A DNA stretch of 64,000 nt, from positions 186,001 to 250,000 of the forward strand of contig NZ_JARFXX010000002.1 in NCBI RefSeq assembly GCF_029218125.1. The letters are read 5' to 3'. Of the stretch, positions 15,779 through 24,682 are shown in pieces. A program made the translations under genes and the position numbers. The notes beneath the pieces were generated by a model, which had not been told where the DNA came from, ran no database searches, and worked only from the letters and a program-made list of their open reading frames with translations. This DNA is from Oscillibacter faecalis_A (GTDB lineage: Bacteria; Bacillota; Clostridia; Oscillospirales; Oscillospiraceae). Within the stretch, counting starts at the first letter, position 1. Each line of letters opens with the position of its first letter.

Positions 15779-17221
15779 GTGCCGGAGCAAAATCAAAAAC
15801 GAAAGGCTGTGCGGGTGCGGAGCCTCCGCCAGCGCTGGATTCTCAACTCCGTGGTGCCGGTATTTGCACTGCTGGCCCTGATTGTGGCCGGCGTGTCGCT
15901 GGGTATCTCCAATTACTACTATCAGGGAATGCTGGACGGACTGGAGCGTCAGGCCCGGGCGCAGTCCGGCGCCTTTGTGGATTACTTCATGGATCAGGGC
16001 TTTGCCAATTATTTGCAGCGGGCCAATCAGGCCATTTCCGACTACGCCGACAAGGAGCGGGTGGAGATGCAGTTCCTATCCTCCGCAGGAAGCATTCAGG
16101 CTTCCTCCACCTCAAATCTGACGGTGGGCACCCGCCCCGGGACGGACGATATTGCCCGGGCGGTGGAGCAGAACCGCATCTGCTACTTCCGGGGGGCGGA
16201 CCCCAAGACCGGGGAGCAGATTTTGGCGGTGTCCCATCCGCTGACTGTCAACGGCAAGGTGGTGGGCGTTCTGCGGTTTGTCACCTCGCTGCGGCAGGCG
16301 ACGGTGCAGGTGCGGCTGAGCGTGCTGGCGGTGTGCGTTGTGGCGGCGCTGTGTCTGCTGATGGTCATCAGCTCCAACCTCATTTTCATCAACAACGTGG
16401 TGGAGCCGGTGGCGGTGGTCACAGACGCGGCCAAGCGGATCTCACAGGGCGGCTACGGCTACACCGTGGACAATAAATACGGCGGAGAGCTGGGCGAGCT
16501 GGTGGACAACATCAACGATATGTCCGCCAAGATCGGCCTGAACGAAAAAATGCGATCGGAATTCGTGTCCTCGGTATCCCATGAGCTGCGGACGCCCCTG
16601 ACTGCCATCAGCGGGTGGGGCGAAACACTGCTGGCGGACCCGGACCGGGACGCGGTGCAGCTTCACCGGGGACTGAGAATCATCGTCAACGAATCCCGGC
16701 GGCTTTCCTCCATGGTGGAGGAACTGCTGGACTTTTCCAAAATGGAGGACGGACGCTTTACGCTGCAGTTAGAGGAGGTCGATTTGCAGGCGGAGTTTGA
16801 GGATGCCATTTTCACCTACCGGGAGCTGTTCCGGCAGGAGGGCATTGAGCTGCGCTATGAGCCGGGAGAGGCGCTTCTGCCGCCGGTCAGCGGCGATCCG
16901 GAGCGGCTGAAGCAGGTATTCTGCAATGTGCTGGACAACGCCGCCAAGCATGGCGGCGCCGGGCGGCGCATTGACGCCTCGCTGACAGCGGAGGGGACGG
17001 AGCAGGTCATCCGTGTCCGGGACTACGGCCCCGGCATTCCAGAGGCGGAGCTGCCCTATGTGAAGCAGAAGTTTTACAAGGGCTCCTCCAAGGCCCGGGG
17101 CAGCGGCATCGGTCTTGCGGTGTGCGATGAGATCGTCCGACTCCATGGTGGTACCTTTGACATCGGCAATGCCGAGGGCGGCGGCGCGGTGGTGACCGTT
17201 CGGCTGCCGGAAAAGAAGTAG
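15779..17221 (+). CDS. Membrane sensor histidine kinase
   Basis: A 480-residue kinase: TM1 at about 20-45, an extracytoplasmic sensor of about 130 residues, TM2 at about 178-202, HAMP, HisKA with the phospho-acceptor histidine in SVSHELRTPL, and an HATPase domain (N box DNAAKHGG, DYGPGIP, GSGIGLAV). GTG 15779 is chosen because GGAGG lies 8 bases upstream; the longer frame from 15680 lies mostly inside the regulator gene. It is the partner of the 15055 regulator. Confidence 0.92.
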   Translation: MPEQNQKRKAVRVRSLRQRWILNSVVPVFALLALIVAGVSLGISNYYYQGMLDGLERQARAQSGAFVDYFMDQGFANYLQRANQAISDYADKERVEMQFLSSAGSIQASSTSNLTVGTRPGTDDIARAVEQNRICYFRGADPKTGEQILAVSHPLTVNGKVVGVLRFVTSLRQATVQVRLSVLAVCVVAALCLLMVISSNLIFINNVVEPVAVVTDAAKRISQGGYGYTVDNKYGGELGELVDNINDMSAKIGLNEKMRSEFVSSVSHELRTPLTAISGWGETLLADPDRDAVQLHRGLRIIVNESRRLSSMVEELLDFSKMEDGRFTLQLEEVDLQAEFEDAIFTYRELFRQEGIELRYEPGEALLPPVSGDPERLKQVFCNVLDNAAKHGGAGRRIDASLTAEGTEQVIRVRDYGPGIPEAELPYVKQKFYKGSSKARGSGIGLAVCDEIVRLHGGTFDIGNAEGGGAVVTVRLPEKK

Positions 17222-17230
17222 AACAAATGT

Positions 17231-17259
17231 TTGATTTTTAAAATGCGATATGCTATACT
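17231..17259 (+). promoter_or_regulatory. Promoter for the DUF1385 gene
   Basis: TTGATT (17231-17236), 17-bp spacer, TATACT (17254-17259) with TGC directly before it (extended -10). Confidence 0.8.
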
Positions 17260-17280
17260 GCATGGGAAAGGAAACAGACT

Positions 17281-18258
17281 ATGGCTGAAGAACAGCAGCG
17301 CAGGGGCGCCTTCCGCACCAGCATCGGCGGACAGGCGCTTATTGAGGGAATTTTGATGCGGGGGCCGGAAAAGCAGGCCATTGTGGTCCGGGACAAGGAC
17401 GGAAAGCTGGTAGAAAAGGTGGAGGAGCTGCGGTTCATTAAGGACCGTTACCCCATTTTAGGTCTGCCGCTGGTGCGGGGCACCGTGAATTTTCTGGCGG
17501 CGATGGTCAGCGGCGTGAAGGCCCTGATGTATTCCGCAGATTTCTACCCGGACGAGGAGGCCGCGCAGCCCTCCAAATTTGAGCAGTGGATGGAAAAGCA
17601 CCTCAGCAGCGAAAAGCTGGAAAAGGCCCTTGTGGCCTTTGCGGTGCTGGTGGGCGTCGGAATGTCGGTATTTTTGTTTCTGGTGTTGCCTACGCTGCTT
17701 ACCGGCGCACTGCTGCACTATTTCCCGGGCTTTCCCCTGTGGGGGCGGAACGTGCTGGAAGGTCTGCTGAAAATTTGCATTTTCCTGCTGTACCTCGTGC
17801 TCTGCTCCAAGCAGAAGGACATTTACCGGGTGTTTCAGTATCACGGCGCGGAGCATAAGACCATTTTTTGCTACGAGGCGGGCCTGCCGCTGACGGTGGA
17901 GAATGTCCGCATTCAGCCCCGGCACCATCCCCGCTGCGGAACGAGCTTTTTGTTCGTGGTGATCTTTGTGTCCATTCTGGTATCCAGCGTGGTGTTCGGC
18001 ATCTGGCCGGTGACCAACGCCGGACTGCGGACGCTGATTCATCTGGTGCTGCTGCCGCTGGTGGTGGGAATCACGTATGAGTTCAACCGCTGGGTGGGCC
18101 GCCATGTGAAGGAGAGCCGACTGGCACAATTGCTGACCGCGCCGGGAATGTGGATGCAGAATTTCACCACCAACGAGCCGGATGACAGCATGATCGAGTG
18201 TGCCATCCGCTCTCTGGAGCTGGTGCTGCCCAGCGAAAAGGGCAAGGACGAGTGGTGA
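17281..18258 (+). CDS. DUF1385 membrane protein (YqhQ-like)
   Basis: A 325-residue polytopic membrane protein of the DUF1385 family. The N-terminal GGQALIEGILMRGP, the central YHGAEHKTIFCYE and the HPRCGTSFLF segments are hallmark motifs. About four transmembrane segments are visible between residues 110 and 265. Function unknown. It is often found with prmC and prfA in Firmicutes; here prmC follows. GGAAAGG precedes ATG 17281. Confidence 0.9.
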   Translation: MAEEQQRRGAFRTSIGGQALIEGILMRGPEKQAIVVRDKDGKLVEKVEELRFIKDRYPILGLPLVRGTVNFLAAMVSGVKALMYSADFYPDEEAAQPSKFEQWMEKHLSSEKLEKALVAFAVLVGVGMSVFLFLVLPTLLTGALLHYFPGFPLWGRNVLEGLLKICIFLLYLVLCSKQKDIYRVFQYHGAEHKTIFCYEAGLPLTVENVRIQPRHHPRCGTSFLFVVIFVSILVSSVVFGIWPVTNAGLRTLIHLVLLPLVVGITYEFNRWVGRHVKESRLAQLLTAPGMWMQNFTTNEPDDSMIECAIRSLELVLPSEKGKDEW

Positions 18259-18264
18259 GCCGAA

Positions 18265-18284
18265 AGAGGGGACAGGCCCCTTTA
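18265..18284 (+). terminator. Weak hairpin after the DUF1385 gene
   Basis: AGAGGGG pairs with CCCCTTT (one G-U) around loop ACAGG, followed by AT. A weak terminator candidate in the 112-bp gap before prmC. Confidence 0.3.
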
Positions 18285-18370
18285 TCCGCAGTGAGATAGC
18301 CCCCTTGTGGGGCGCGTATCCCATGGCAAGCATGGCTTGAATAGATAGAAAAACGATTACGGAGCGTAAT

Positions 18371-19246
18371 ATGGCTATCACATATAACGATTTGTTTTTG
18401 GATATTCGCCGGGAGCTGAAAAAGGGCGGTGTCATTGACACTACATTGGAGGCCCGGGAGCTGGTGTGCTTCGGCGTGAACAAGAGCCGGGAGGAACTGA
18501 CCCGGGATGGACGGCTGTACGCCCCGCCGGAGCTGGAGCGCCGGGTCCGGGAGCTGACTGCCCGGCACCTTGCCGGAGAGCCGGTGGCGTATCTTATTGG
18601 CGAGTGGGAGTTTTACGGCCTGCCGCTGGATATTTCCAGCGATGTGCTGATTCCCCGGCCGGATACGGAGGTGCTGGTGGATGAGGCGCTGCCGTATATC
18701 CAGACCCTTGGCTCCTGCCGGGTGCTGGACCTGTGCGCCGGGAGCGGCTGTATCGGACTGGCCATCGCCGCCCATGCCCCCGGCGTTCGAGGCGTATTGG
18801 GGGAGTATTCTGATGCCGCGCTGAAGGTTTGCCGGCAGAATGTCCGCCGCTGCGGCCTGACCGCCCGGATGATTCCCATGCAGGTCAACGCGCTGGAGCG
18901 GCCCGACCGGGCGCTGGGTGAATTCCAGTGCATCGTCAGCAACCCGCCCTACATTCCCCGGAACGATATTCCGGAGCTGGACCACTCCGTCCGGGATTAT
19001 GAGCCGCATCTGGCGCTGGATGGCGGTGAGGACGGTCTGGACTTTTACCGGGCCATCTGCGAAAAGTGGACCGCCGCGCTGGTCCCCGGCGGGCGGCTGT
19101 ATTTCGAGGTGGGCATCGGACAGGCGGACAGTGTGCTGCGGCTCATGCGCGCGCAGGGCTTCGGGGATATTCAGGTGGTGAAGGACCACAATGACATTCC
19201 CCGGGTGGTGTTCGGAACGCTTTGCAGTGAGGTTTACAGCGAGTAA
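18371..19246 (+). CDS. prmC: Release factor glutamine methyltransferase PrmC
   Basis: A 291-residue class I SAM methyltransferase that methylates the GGQ glutamine of RF1 and RF2. The N-terminal helical domain (1-85) leads to the LIPRPDTEVLVDE segment, SAM motif VLDLCAGSGCIGLAI and the catalytic NPPYIP motif. Length is typical. A weak GGAG site precedes ATG 18371. prfC, another termination factor, is elsewhere in the window. Confidence 0.95.
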   Translation: MAITYNDLFLDIRRELKKGGVIDTTLEARELVCFGVNKSREELTRDGRLYAPPELERRVRELTARHLAGEPVAYLIGEWEFYGLPLDISSDVLIPRPDTEVLVDEALPYIQTLGSCRVLDLCAGSGCIGLAIAAHAPGVRGVLGEYSDAALKVCRQNVRRCGLTARMIPMQVNALERPDRALGEFQCIVSNPPYIPRNDIPELDHSVRDYEPHLALDGGEDGLDFYRAICEKWTAALVPGGRLYFEVGIGQADSVLRLMRAQGFGDIQVVKDHNDIPRVVFGTLCSEVYSE

Positions 19247-19299
19247 AAAGGCCCGAAACGGGCATTCAGATAGAAAATCAGAATTGGGAGGAAGAACGT

Positions 19300-20409
19300 A
19301 TGGCAAAAGAGAAAGCGCCGATTCCCACCGCCGCGCCGGCGGAGGACAAGAAGCGGGCCATTGAGGCTGCTATGGGCCAGATCGAGAAAATGTACGGCAA
19401 GGGCTCCATCATGCGCTTGGGAGACCAGAACAATTTGCAGGTGGATGTGATTCCCACCGGCTCACTGTCGCTGGATGTGGCGCTGGGCGTGGGCGGACTG
19501 CCGAGAGGGCGCATTGTGGAGATCTACGGGCCGGAGTCCTCCGGTAAGACGACCCTTGCCCTCCATGTGGCGGCGGAGGCCCAGAAAAAGGGCGGCGAGG
19601 TTGCCTTTGTGGACGCCGAGCACGCGCTGGACCCCACCTATGCCCGGGCGCTGGGCGTGAATATTGACGATATGCTCATTTCCCAGCCGGACACCGGCGA
19701 GCAGGCTCTGGAAATTACGGAGGCGCTGGTGCGCTCCGGCGCTATCGACGTCATTGTGGTGGACTCTGTGGCGGCACTGGTGCCCCGGGCCGAGATCGAG
19801 GGCGAAATGGGCGACAGCTATGTGGGCCTTCACGCCCGGCTGATGAGTCAGGCGCTGCGGAAGCTCACCGGCGCTGTAGGAAAAACGAACACCATCGTCA
19901 TTTTCATCAATCAGCTTCGTGAAAAGGTAGGCGTGATGTATGGCAACCCGGAGGTCACTACCGGCGGTCGGGCACTGAAGTTCTACGCCTCCGTCCGCAT
20001 TGACGTGCGCCGTATTGAGGCGCTGAAAAACGGCGGCGAGGTAGTGGGTAACCGCACCCGGGCCAAGGTGGTGAAGAACAAGGTGGCGCCTCCGTTCCGG
20101 GAGGCGGAATTCGACATCATGTACGGCGAGGGCATTGCCCATACCGGTGAGCTTATCGATCTGGGCGTCCGACTGGGTATCATCACCAAGGCTGGCTCGT
20201 GGTTCTCCATGGGGGAGACCCGCATCGGGCAGGGCCGAGACGCCGCCAAGAAGTATCTGGAGGAAAATCCCGACATCGCCGCCGATGTGGAGGCGCAGAT
20301 CCGGGCCAACTTCGATAAGCTCATGGGGAATCAGTCCCGTATTGCTGCCGCCAAGGCTGCCGGGAAGGCCGTGAATGTCTCGGCGGACGATTTCAACGAT
20401 GAGGATTGA
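19300..20409 (+). CDS. recA: Recombinase RecA
   Basis: A 369-residue RecA: Walker A GPESSGKTT near residue 76, Walker B VIVVDSVAAL, L1 and L2 loops, and NQLREKVGVMYGNPE. It performs homologous strand exchange and SOS coprotease activation. TTGGGAGGAAG precedes the start. No canonical LexA box was recognised in the 53-bp gap, so an SOS promoter is not evident here. recX overlaps its end. Confidence 0.98.
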   Translation: MAKEKAPIPTAAPAEDKKRAIEAAMGQIEKMYGKGSIMRLGDQNNLQVDVIPTGSLSLDVALGVGGLPRGRIVEIYGPESSGKTTLALHVAAEAQKKGGEVAFVDAEHALDPTYARALGVNIDDMLISQPDTGEQALEITEALVRSGAIDVIVVDSVAALVPRAEIEGEMGDSYVGLHARLMSQALRKLTGAVGKTNTIVIFINQLREKVGVMYGNPEVTTGGRALKFYASVRIDVRRIEALKNGGEVVGNRTRAKVVKNKVAPPFREAEFDIMYGEGIAHTGELIDLGVRLGIITKAGSWFSMGETRIGQGRDAAKKYLEENPDIAADVEAQIRANFDKLMGNQSRIAAAKAAGKAVNVSADDFNDED

Positions 20410-21019
20410 CCGCATTGAGGCCTCCAAGCATAAGCGGGGCCGAGTGCTGGTATTTTTGGAGGACGGAAGTCTTCTGAAGGTCACGGAGCAGGAGCTTTTG
20501 ACCTTCGGCCTCCGGGCCGGGGACACGCTGGACGAGGAAACGCTCCGGCGGCTGAAAGAGGCTGCCGGGGTGTCCAACGTCAAGACTACGGCGGCGGACC
20601 TCATTGGCCGCCGGGCCATGAGCCGCCGGGACCTTGAACGGAAATTGCAGGAAAAGGGGGCCTCGGAGGCCGAGGCCCGCTATGCCGGGGAATGGCTGGA
20701 GGCCATCGGCGCGCTGGATGACGCTGCCTATGCCGCCGCGCTGGCGCACCACTGCGGTGACAGGGGCTACGGCCCCCGGCGGACCCGGGAAAAGCTACGG
20801 GAAAAGGGCGTGCCCCAGGAGCTGTGGGACGCGGCGCTGGAGGAGCTGCCGGAGGATGGCGGCCAGATCGACCGCTTTCTGCAGGGCAAGCTCCATGGCC
20901 GCGCCCCGGAGGAAAAGGAAAAAAAGCGGCTGACGGACGCGCTGCTGCGCCGGGGCTTTCCATGGAGTGAAATCAAATCCGCGTGGAGCCGCTACGGCTC
21001 GGAGCTACCGGAGGAGTGA
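20399..21019 (+). CDS. recX: Regulatory protein RecX
   Basis: A 206-residue RecX modulating RecA filament activity. It has the three-helix repeat pattern: SRRDLERKLQEKG, then LDDAAYAAALAHHC, YGPRRTREKLREKGV, and RRGFPWSEIKSAW. ATG 20399 overlaps the recA end by 11 bp, suggesting coupling; no strong ribosome-binding site is seen. An N-terminal extension of about 60 residues before the repeats is common in Firmicutes RecX. Confidence 0.92.
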   Translation: MRIDRIEASKHKRGRVLVFLEDGSLLKVTEQELLTFGLRAGDTLDEETLRRLKEAAGVSNVKTTAADLIGRRAMSRRDLERKLQEKGASEAEARYAGEWLEAIGALDDAAYAAALAHHCGDRGYGPRRTREKLREKGVPQELWDAALEELPEDGGQIDRFLQGKLHGRAPEEKEKKRLTDALLRRGFPWSEIKSAWSRYGSELPEE

Positions 21020-21024
21020 GAACC

Positions 21025-21297
21025 ATGGGAAAAAGGTTAAGAAGCGCAAGAGGCGATCTGATCGCGCTGCTGGTGCTGGACCTGATGTGCATCGCGGAGT
21101 TCTGCTGGGTGCGAAGCTGGGGACCTGCGGCGCACCCGCCGGTACGGCCGTGGATGTCCGGAATTTTGATGGTTTTATGCTGCGGGGATACCTTGCGGTG
21201 CATTCTGCGCTTCCGGGAGCTGACGGGGCATTGGCCGGACCTGCGGAAGTGGGATCTGGGCGCGAAAGATAAGGAAAAAGAGGAGAAGGAACCTTGA
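21025..21297 (+). CDS. Small membrane protein, unknown
   Basis: A 90-residue protein with two hydrophobic segments (about 10-28 and 40-58) and a charged Lys/Glu tail. GGAGG lies 10 bases before ATG 21025. It sits between recX and rimO, its TGA overlapping the rimO TTG start. The family is not recognised. Confidence 0.7.
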   Translation: MGKRLRSARGDLIALLVLDLMCIAEFCWVRSWGPAAHPPVRPWMSGILMVLCCGDTLRCILRFRELTGHWPDLRKWDLGAKDKEKEEKEP

Positions 21298-22622
21298 GCT
21301 ACAACATATCATTTATTTCGCTGGGATGTGCGAAAAATCAGGTGAACTGCGAGCAGATGATGGCGCTGTGCGCCGAGGCGGGCTATGCCATCCAGACGGA
21401 GCCGGAGGGCTGCGATGTGGTGGTGGTGAACACCTGCGGCTTTTTGGCGTCTGCCTGCGGGGAGGCCATTGAAAACATTTTAGAGATGGCGGAGTTGAAA
21501 AAGGAGGGAAAAATCAAGAAGATTCTTGTCACCGGCTGCATGACCCAGCGCTATAAAGAGGATATTTTCCACGAGCTGCCGGAGGTGGACGGCCTGCTCG
21601 GTACCGGCAGCTATGGCGATATTGTCAGCGCTGTTGCGGAAGTGATGGAAAAGGGCACAAAGCCCTGCCATTTGGGGAACATCCATACCGCCAACCAGAG
21701 CGGCGAGCGGATCTTGTCCACGCCGCCGTGGTATGCCTATCTGCGAATCGCCGAGGGCTGCGATAACCACTGCGCCTATTGTGTGATTCCGTCCTTGCGG
21801 GGTAAGTACCGCAGCCGCCCCATGGACGAGCTGCTGGACGAGGCGGCGGAGCTGGCCTCCGCCGGGGTGAAGGAGCTCATCGTCATCGCGCAGGATATCA
21901 CCCGGTACGGCACAGACCTGAACGGCGAGCACCAGTTGGCAAGGCTCCTGCGTGAGCTGTGCAAGCTGGATTTCCACTGGATTCGCCTCCACTATCTCTA
22001 TCCCACGGACACCACCGATGAGCTTATTGACGTCATCGCGGGCGAGCCGAAGATCGTGAAGTATCTGGATATTCCCATCCAGCACTGCAACGATACGATT
22101 TTGAAGGCCATGAACCGCCGGGACACCAAGGCGGAGCTGCTGGGACTTCTGAAAAAGCTGCGGGAAAAGATTCCCGGCCTTGTACTGCGGACCAGCCTTA
22201 TCACCGGCCTGCCCTATGAGGGTGACACCGCCTTTGAGGAGCTGTGCGATTTCCTGCGGGAAGTGAAGATCGAGCGGGCAGGCGTGTTCACCTTCTCCCC
22301 GGAGGAGGGTACGAAGGCGGCCCTGATGGACCATGTGGACACCGAGGAGGCCCGCCGCCGGGCGGAGCTGGTGGTGGACGTCCAGTCCGACATCATTGAC
22401 GCCTATAACGATTCCATTCTGGGCGAGGAGCGGGAGGTGCTCTGCGAGGGCTATGATTCGCAGGCGCAGATGTTCTATGGCCGCAGCTACGCGGAGTCCC
22501 CGGACATTGACGGGCGTATCTGGTTCACCGCCGACAGCGAGATCACCCCCGGCAGCTTTGTGAATGTCCGCCTCACCGGCATTATGGACGGGGAAACGAC
22601 CGGAGAAATGGTCGAGGCATGA
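21294..22622 (+). CDS. rimO: Ribosomal protein S12 methylthiotransferase RimO
   Basis: A 442-residue radical SAM methylthiotransferase modifying an aspartate of S12. The N-terminal UPF0004 domain (SLGCAKNQVNCEQM, NTCGF) is followed by the SAM cluster CDNHCAYC and a C-terminal TRAM domain. The NQVN segment and RPMDELLDEA favour RimO over MiaB. The start is TTG 21294, supported by AGGAGAAGGA just upstream and the conserved N-terminus. Confidence 0.93.
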   Translation: MSYNISFISLGCAKNQVNCEQMMALCAEAGYAIQTEPEGCDVVVVNTCGFLASACGEAIENILEMAELKKEGKIKKILVTGCMTQRYKEDIFHELPEVDGLLGTGSYGDIVSAVAEVMEKGTKPCHLGNIHTANQSGERILSTPPWYAYLRIAEGCDNHCAYCVIPSLRGKYRSRPMDELLDEAAELASAGVKELIVIAQDITRYGTDLNGEHQLARLLRELCKLDFHWIRLHYLYPTDTTDELIDVIAGEPKIVKYLDIPIQHCNDTILKAMNRRDTKAELLGLLKKLREKIPGLVLRTSLITGLPYEGDTAFEELCDFLREVKIERAGVFTFSPEEGTKAALMDHVDTEEARRRAELVVDVQSDIIDAYNDSILGEEREVLCEGYDSQAQMFYGRSYAESPDIDGRIWFTADSEITPGSFVNVRLTGIMDGETTGEMVEA

Positions 22623-22909
22623 ACTGGGGCGGCATTTTGCTGGGGGCTGTGTCCTTTGCGGTCATCGGTGCGTTCCACCCCCTTGTGATTTGGGCGGAGT
22701 ACCAGTTCGGAAAGGGCTGCTGGCCAGTATTCCTGTGCGCGGGCCTGCTGCTCGCCGTTGTCTCCTTGCTGACGGAAAACGTGTACGGCGCCGCCGTACT
22801 GGGGATTCTGGCGTTTTCGTGCTTCTGGAGCATTCGGGAGCTGTTTGAACAGGAGCAACGGGTCCGGAAGGGCTGGTTTCCCAAAAAGGAAAAGAGGAAA
22901 GAACAATGA
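22619..22909 (+). CDS. DUF4491 family membrane protein
   Basis: A 96-residue protein with three hydrophobic segments and the DUF4491 ending FSCFWSIRELFEQEQRVRKGWFPK. Function unknown. ATG overlaps the rimO stop by four bases, and its own stop overlaps the pgsA start, so it belongs to the same operon. Confidence 0.88.
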   Translation: MNWGGILLGAVSFAVIGAFHPLVIWAEYQFGKGCWPVFLCAGLLLAVVSLLTENVYGAAVLGILAFSCFWSIRELFEQEQRVRKGWFPKKEKRKEQ

Positions 22910-23445
22910 ATTTACCCAATAAACTGACCATGCTGCGGATTTTGCTGATTCCGGTATTCATGCTGGTGCTGTACTGGGGATTCCCCGGGGCCACATGGGC
23001 GGCGCTGGCCGTGTTTGTCATTGCCAGCCTTACCGACCTGCTGGACGGAAAAATCGCCCGGAAGTACAATTTGGTAACGGATTTTGGAAAATTCGCCGAC
23101 CCGCTGGCGGATAAGTGCCTCGTGACAGCGGCGATGCTCTGGTTCGTGGAGATTGGCCAGATGCCCGCTTGGGCGCTGCTGATCGTCATTGTGCGGGAAT
23201 TTGCGGTCAGCGGCCTGCGAATGATTGCCAGCGATAAGGGGCGGGTCATTGCTGCCGGCTGGTCCGGCAAGGTAAAGACCGCCAGCACCATGGCGGCTAT
23301 CGTTATCATGCTGCTGATGAACGAGCCGTGGATGCCGGTGCCGAACGTATTGAATTTCCTGTGCGTGGTGGTCATTGTGGTGACAACACTGTATTCCGGC
23401 GTGGAATACTTTGTGCTGAACCGGGATATTATTGCAACAGTCTGA
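22906..23445 (+). CDS. pgsA: CDP-diacylglycerol-glycerol-3-phosphate 3-phosphatidyltransferase
   Basis: A 179-residue integral membrane enzyme making phosphatidylglycerol phosphate from CDP-diacylglycerol and glycerol-3-phosphate. The CDP-alcohol phosphotransferase motif is present (DLLDGKIAR, then GKFADPLADK). It starts NLPNKLTMLRILLIP, typical of the family. It is the last gene of the recA-rimO operon. Confidence 0.96.
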   Translation: MNLPNKLTMLRILLIPVFMLVLYWGFPGATWAALAVFVIASLTDLLDGKIARKYNLVTDFGKFADPLADKCLVTAAMLWFVEIGQMPAWALLIVIVREFAVSGLRMIASDKGRVIAAGWSGKVKTASTMAAIVIMLLMNEPWMPVPNVLNFLCVVVIVVTTLYSGVEYFVLNRDIIATV

Positions 23446-23452
23446 TAAAAAT

Positions 23453-23485
23453 AAAAGCGGCTTGCTCTGCAAGCCGCTTTTGCAT
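23453..23485 (+). terminator. Terminator after pgsA
   Basis: Perfect 13-bp stem 23453-23465 with 23469-23481, loop TCT, ending in a T run. Confidence 0.88.
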
Positions 23486-23519
23486 TGTTTGGGGAAAAGC
23501 TGCCAAATGGGGAGTAGGC

Positions 23520-23825
23520 TCAATGCTCCGCATCCTCTGCGGTCAGCCAGGGGCCGGAAACGCTAAAGGTAAAGCAGACGCCATGGTCCGTCTTATCCGT
23601 CTGCACGGTGTCGCACCGGGAAAAGAGAAGCGAAAGGGACTCGCGAATAGTGGAATTGAGAATCACCATCGGCGTTGGAAATTCCAGCGCTGCGGAGGCG
23701 GTGTCCCGGTCCGCCCGGGGCGGCTGCTCCAAAAGGCCGACAGAAGGGACCATGCGGCTGATTTTCCGCACAGTCTTCCGCAGCGCGGTATAACGGGCCA
23801 CAGATTCGGGGTTCAGAATTTTCAT
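23520..23825 (-). CDS. Hypothetical protein, 101 residues
   Basis: A small soluble protein of unrecognised family (MKILNPESVARYTALRKTV...; acidic C-terminus ending TAEDAEH). An AAAGGG site lies before ATG 23825, and an extended -10 (TGC-TATACT on the minus strand) lies about 35 bp upstream, which supports a real gene. It is a single-gene unit between pgsA and the KdpDE-like pair. Confidence 0.6.
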   Translation of the reverse strand: MKILNPESVARYTALRKTVRKISRMVPSVGLLEQPPRADRDTASAALEFPTPMVILNSTIRESLSLLFSRCDTVQTDKTDHGVCFTFSVSGPWLTAEDAEH

Positions 23826-23855
23826 GGAATCACCCTTTAAAAATTTGTCAAATCA

Positions 23856-23864
23856 AGTATAGCA
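23856..23864 (-). promoter_or_regulatory. Extended -10 for the 101-residue protein
   Basis: Minus-strand TGC followed by TATACT (plus 23856-23861). No clear -35. Confidence 0.5.
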
Positions 23865-23889
23865 TACGGCGTGGAAAAGCGCCAGCGGT

Positions 23890-23925
23890 ATAAAAAGTTC
23901 CCCTGTCCATCGGACAGGGGAACTT
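23890..23925 (-). terminator. Terminator of the KdpDE-like operon
   Basis: Perfect 14-bp stem 23895-23908 with 23912-23925, loop ATC. On the minus strand it runs into TTTTTA. Confidence 0.88.
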
Positions 23926-23971
23926 GCTGTTTTGGCTTCGGAATATGGACAAACCGCTTGTGTGCGGCGGC

Positions 23972-24682
23972 TCAGGCATCCGCCTCCGCCATGCGGTAGC
24001 CGACGCCTACCTCGGTAAAGAGGTATTCCGGCTCGGCGGGATTTTTTTCGATCTTGCGGCGGATATTGGCCATGTTGACCCGGAGAATCTGATTGTCGCC
24101 GCTGGCGCGGGGGCCCCACAGCTCCTTGATGATGTAATCGTAGGTCAGGACCCGGCCGGCGTGCTTGCCGAGCAGGGCCACGATGCGGAACTCGCTGAGA
24201 GTCAGCTTGGCGTTTTCGCCCCGGATGAGCACCTGATGCTTATTGTAGTCAATGGTCAATTCGCCCACGGTGTAGGTGCCCTGCCGGGCGATCTCATCGT
24301 TGCCGGAGGCGGTGCGGGTATGGCGGATGGCGGTGCGGACCCGGGCCAGCAGCTCGTCCGTGCCGAAGGGCTTGGTGAGGTAATCATCCGCGCCGAGGTC
24401 CAGTGCGGAGACCTTGTCCTGCTCATGAGAGCGGGCGGAGACCACCACCACCGGCAGAGCGGACCAGGAGCGAATTTGACGGAGAATGTCCAGCCCGTCC
24501 ATATCCGGCAGGCCCAAGTCCAAAATCACCAGATCGGGACAGTGAGAGGAGATCATGGACATGGCCTCGGCCCCGGTGGAGGCCCGCATGGCCTCATAGC
24601 CATTGGCGGTGAGAATGGTGGAGATGAAGTGGGCGATGCTCTTTTCATCTTCCACAATGAGAATTTTTTCCCGGATATTCAT
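23972..24682 (-). CDS. KdpE-like response regulator
   Basis: A 236-residue OmpR-family regulator: receiver with D55 in LVILDLGLPDMDG and TKPFGTDELLAR, and a winged helix at the C-terminus (WGPRASGDNQILRVNMANIRRK). The DLGLPDMDG and ADDYLTKPFG segments are KdpE-like. The start overlaps the kinase stop by 4 bp (kinase first). No kdpFABC is present in the window. Confidence 0.88.
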   Translation of the reverse strand: MNIREKILIVEDEKSIAHFISTILTANGYEAMRASTGAEAMSMISSHCPDLVILDLGLPDMDGLDILRQIRSWSALPVVVVSARSHEQDKVSALDLGADDYLTKPFGTDELLARVRTAIRHTRTASGNDEIARQGTYTVGELTIDYNKHQVLIRGENAKLTLSEFRIVALLGKHAGRVLTYDYIIKELWGPRASGDNQILRVNMANIRRKIEKNPAEPEYLFTEVGVGYRMAEADA

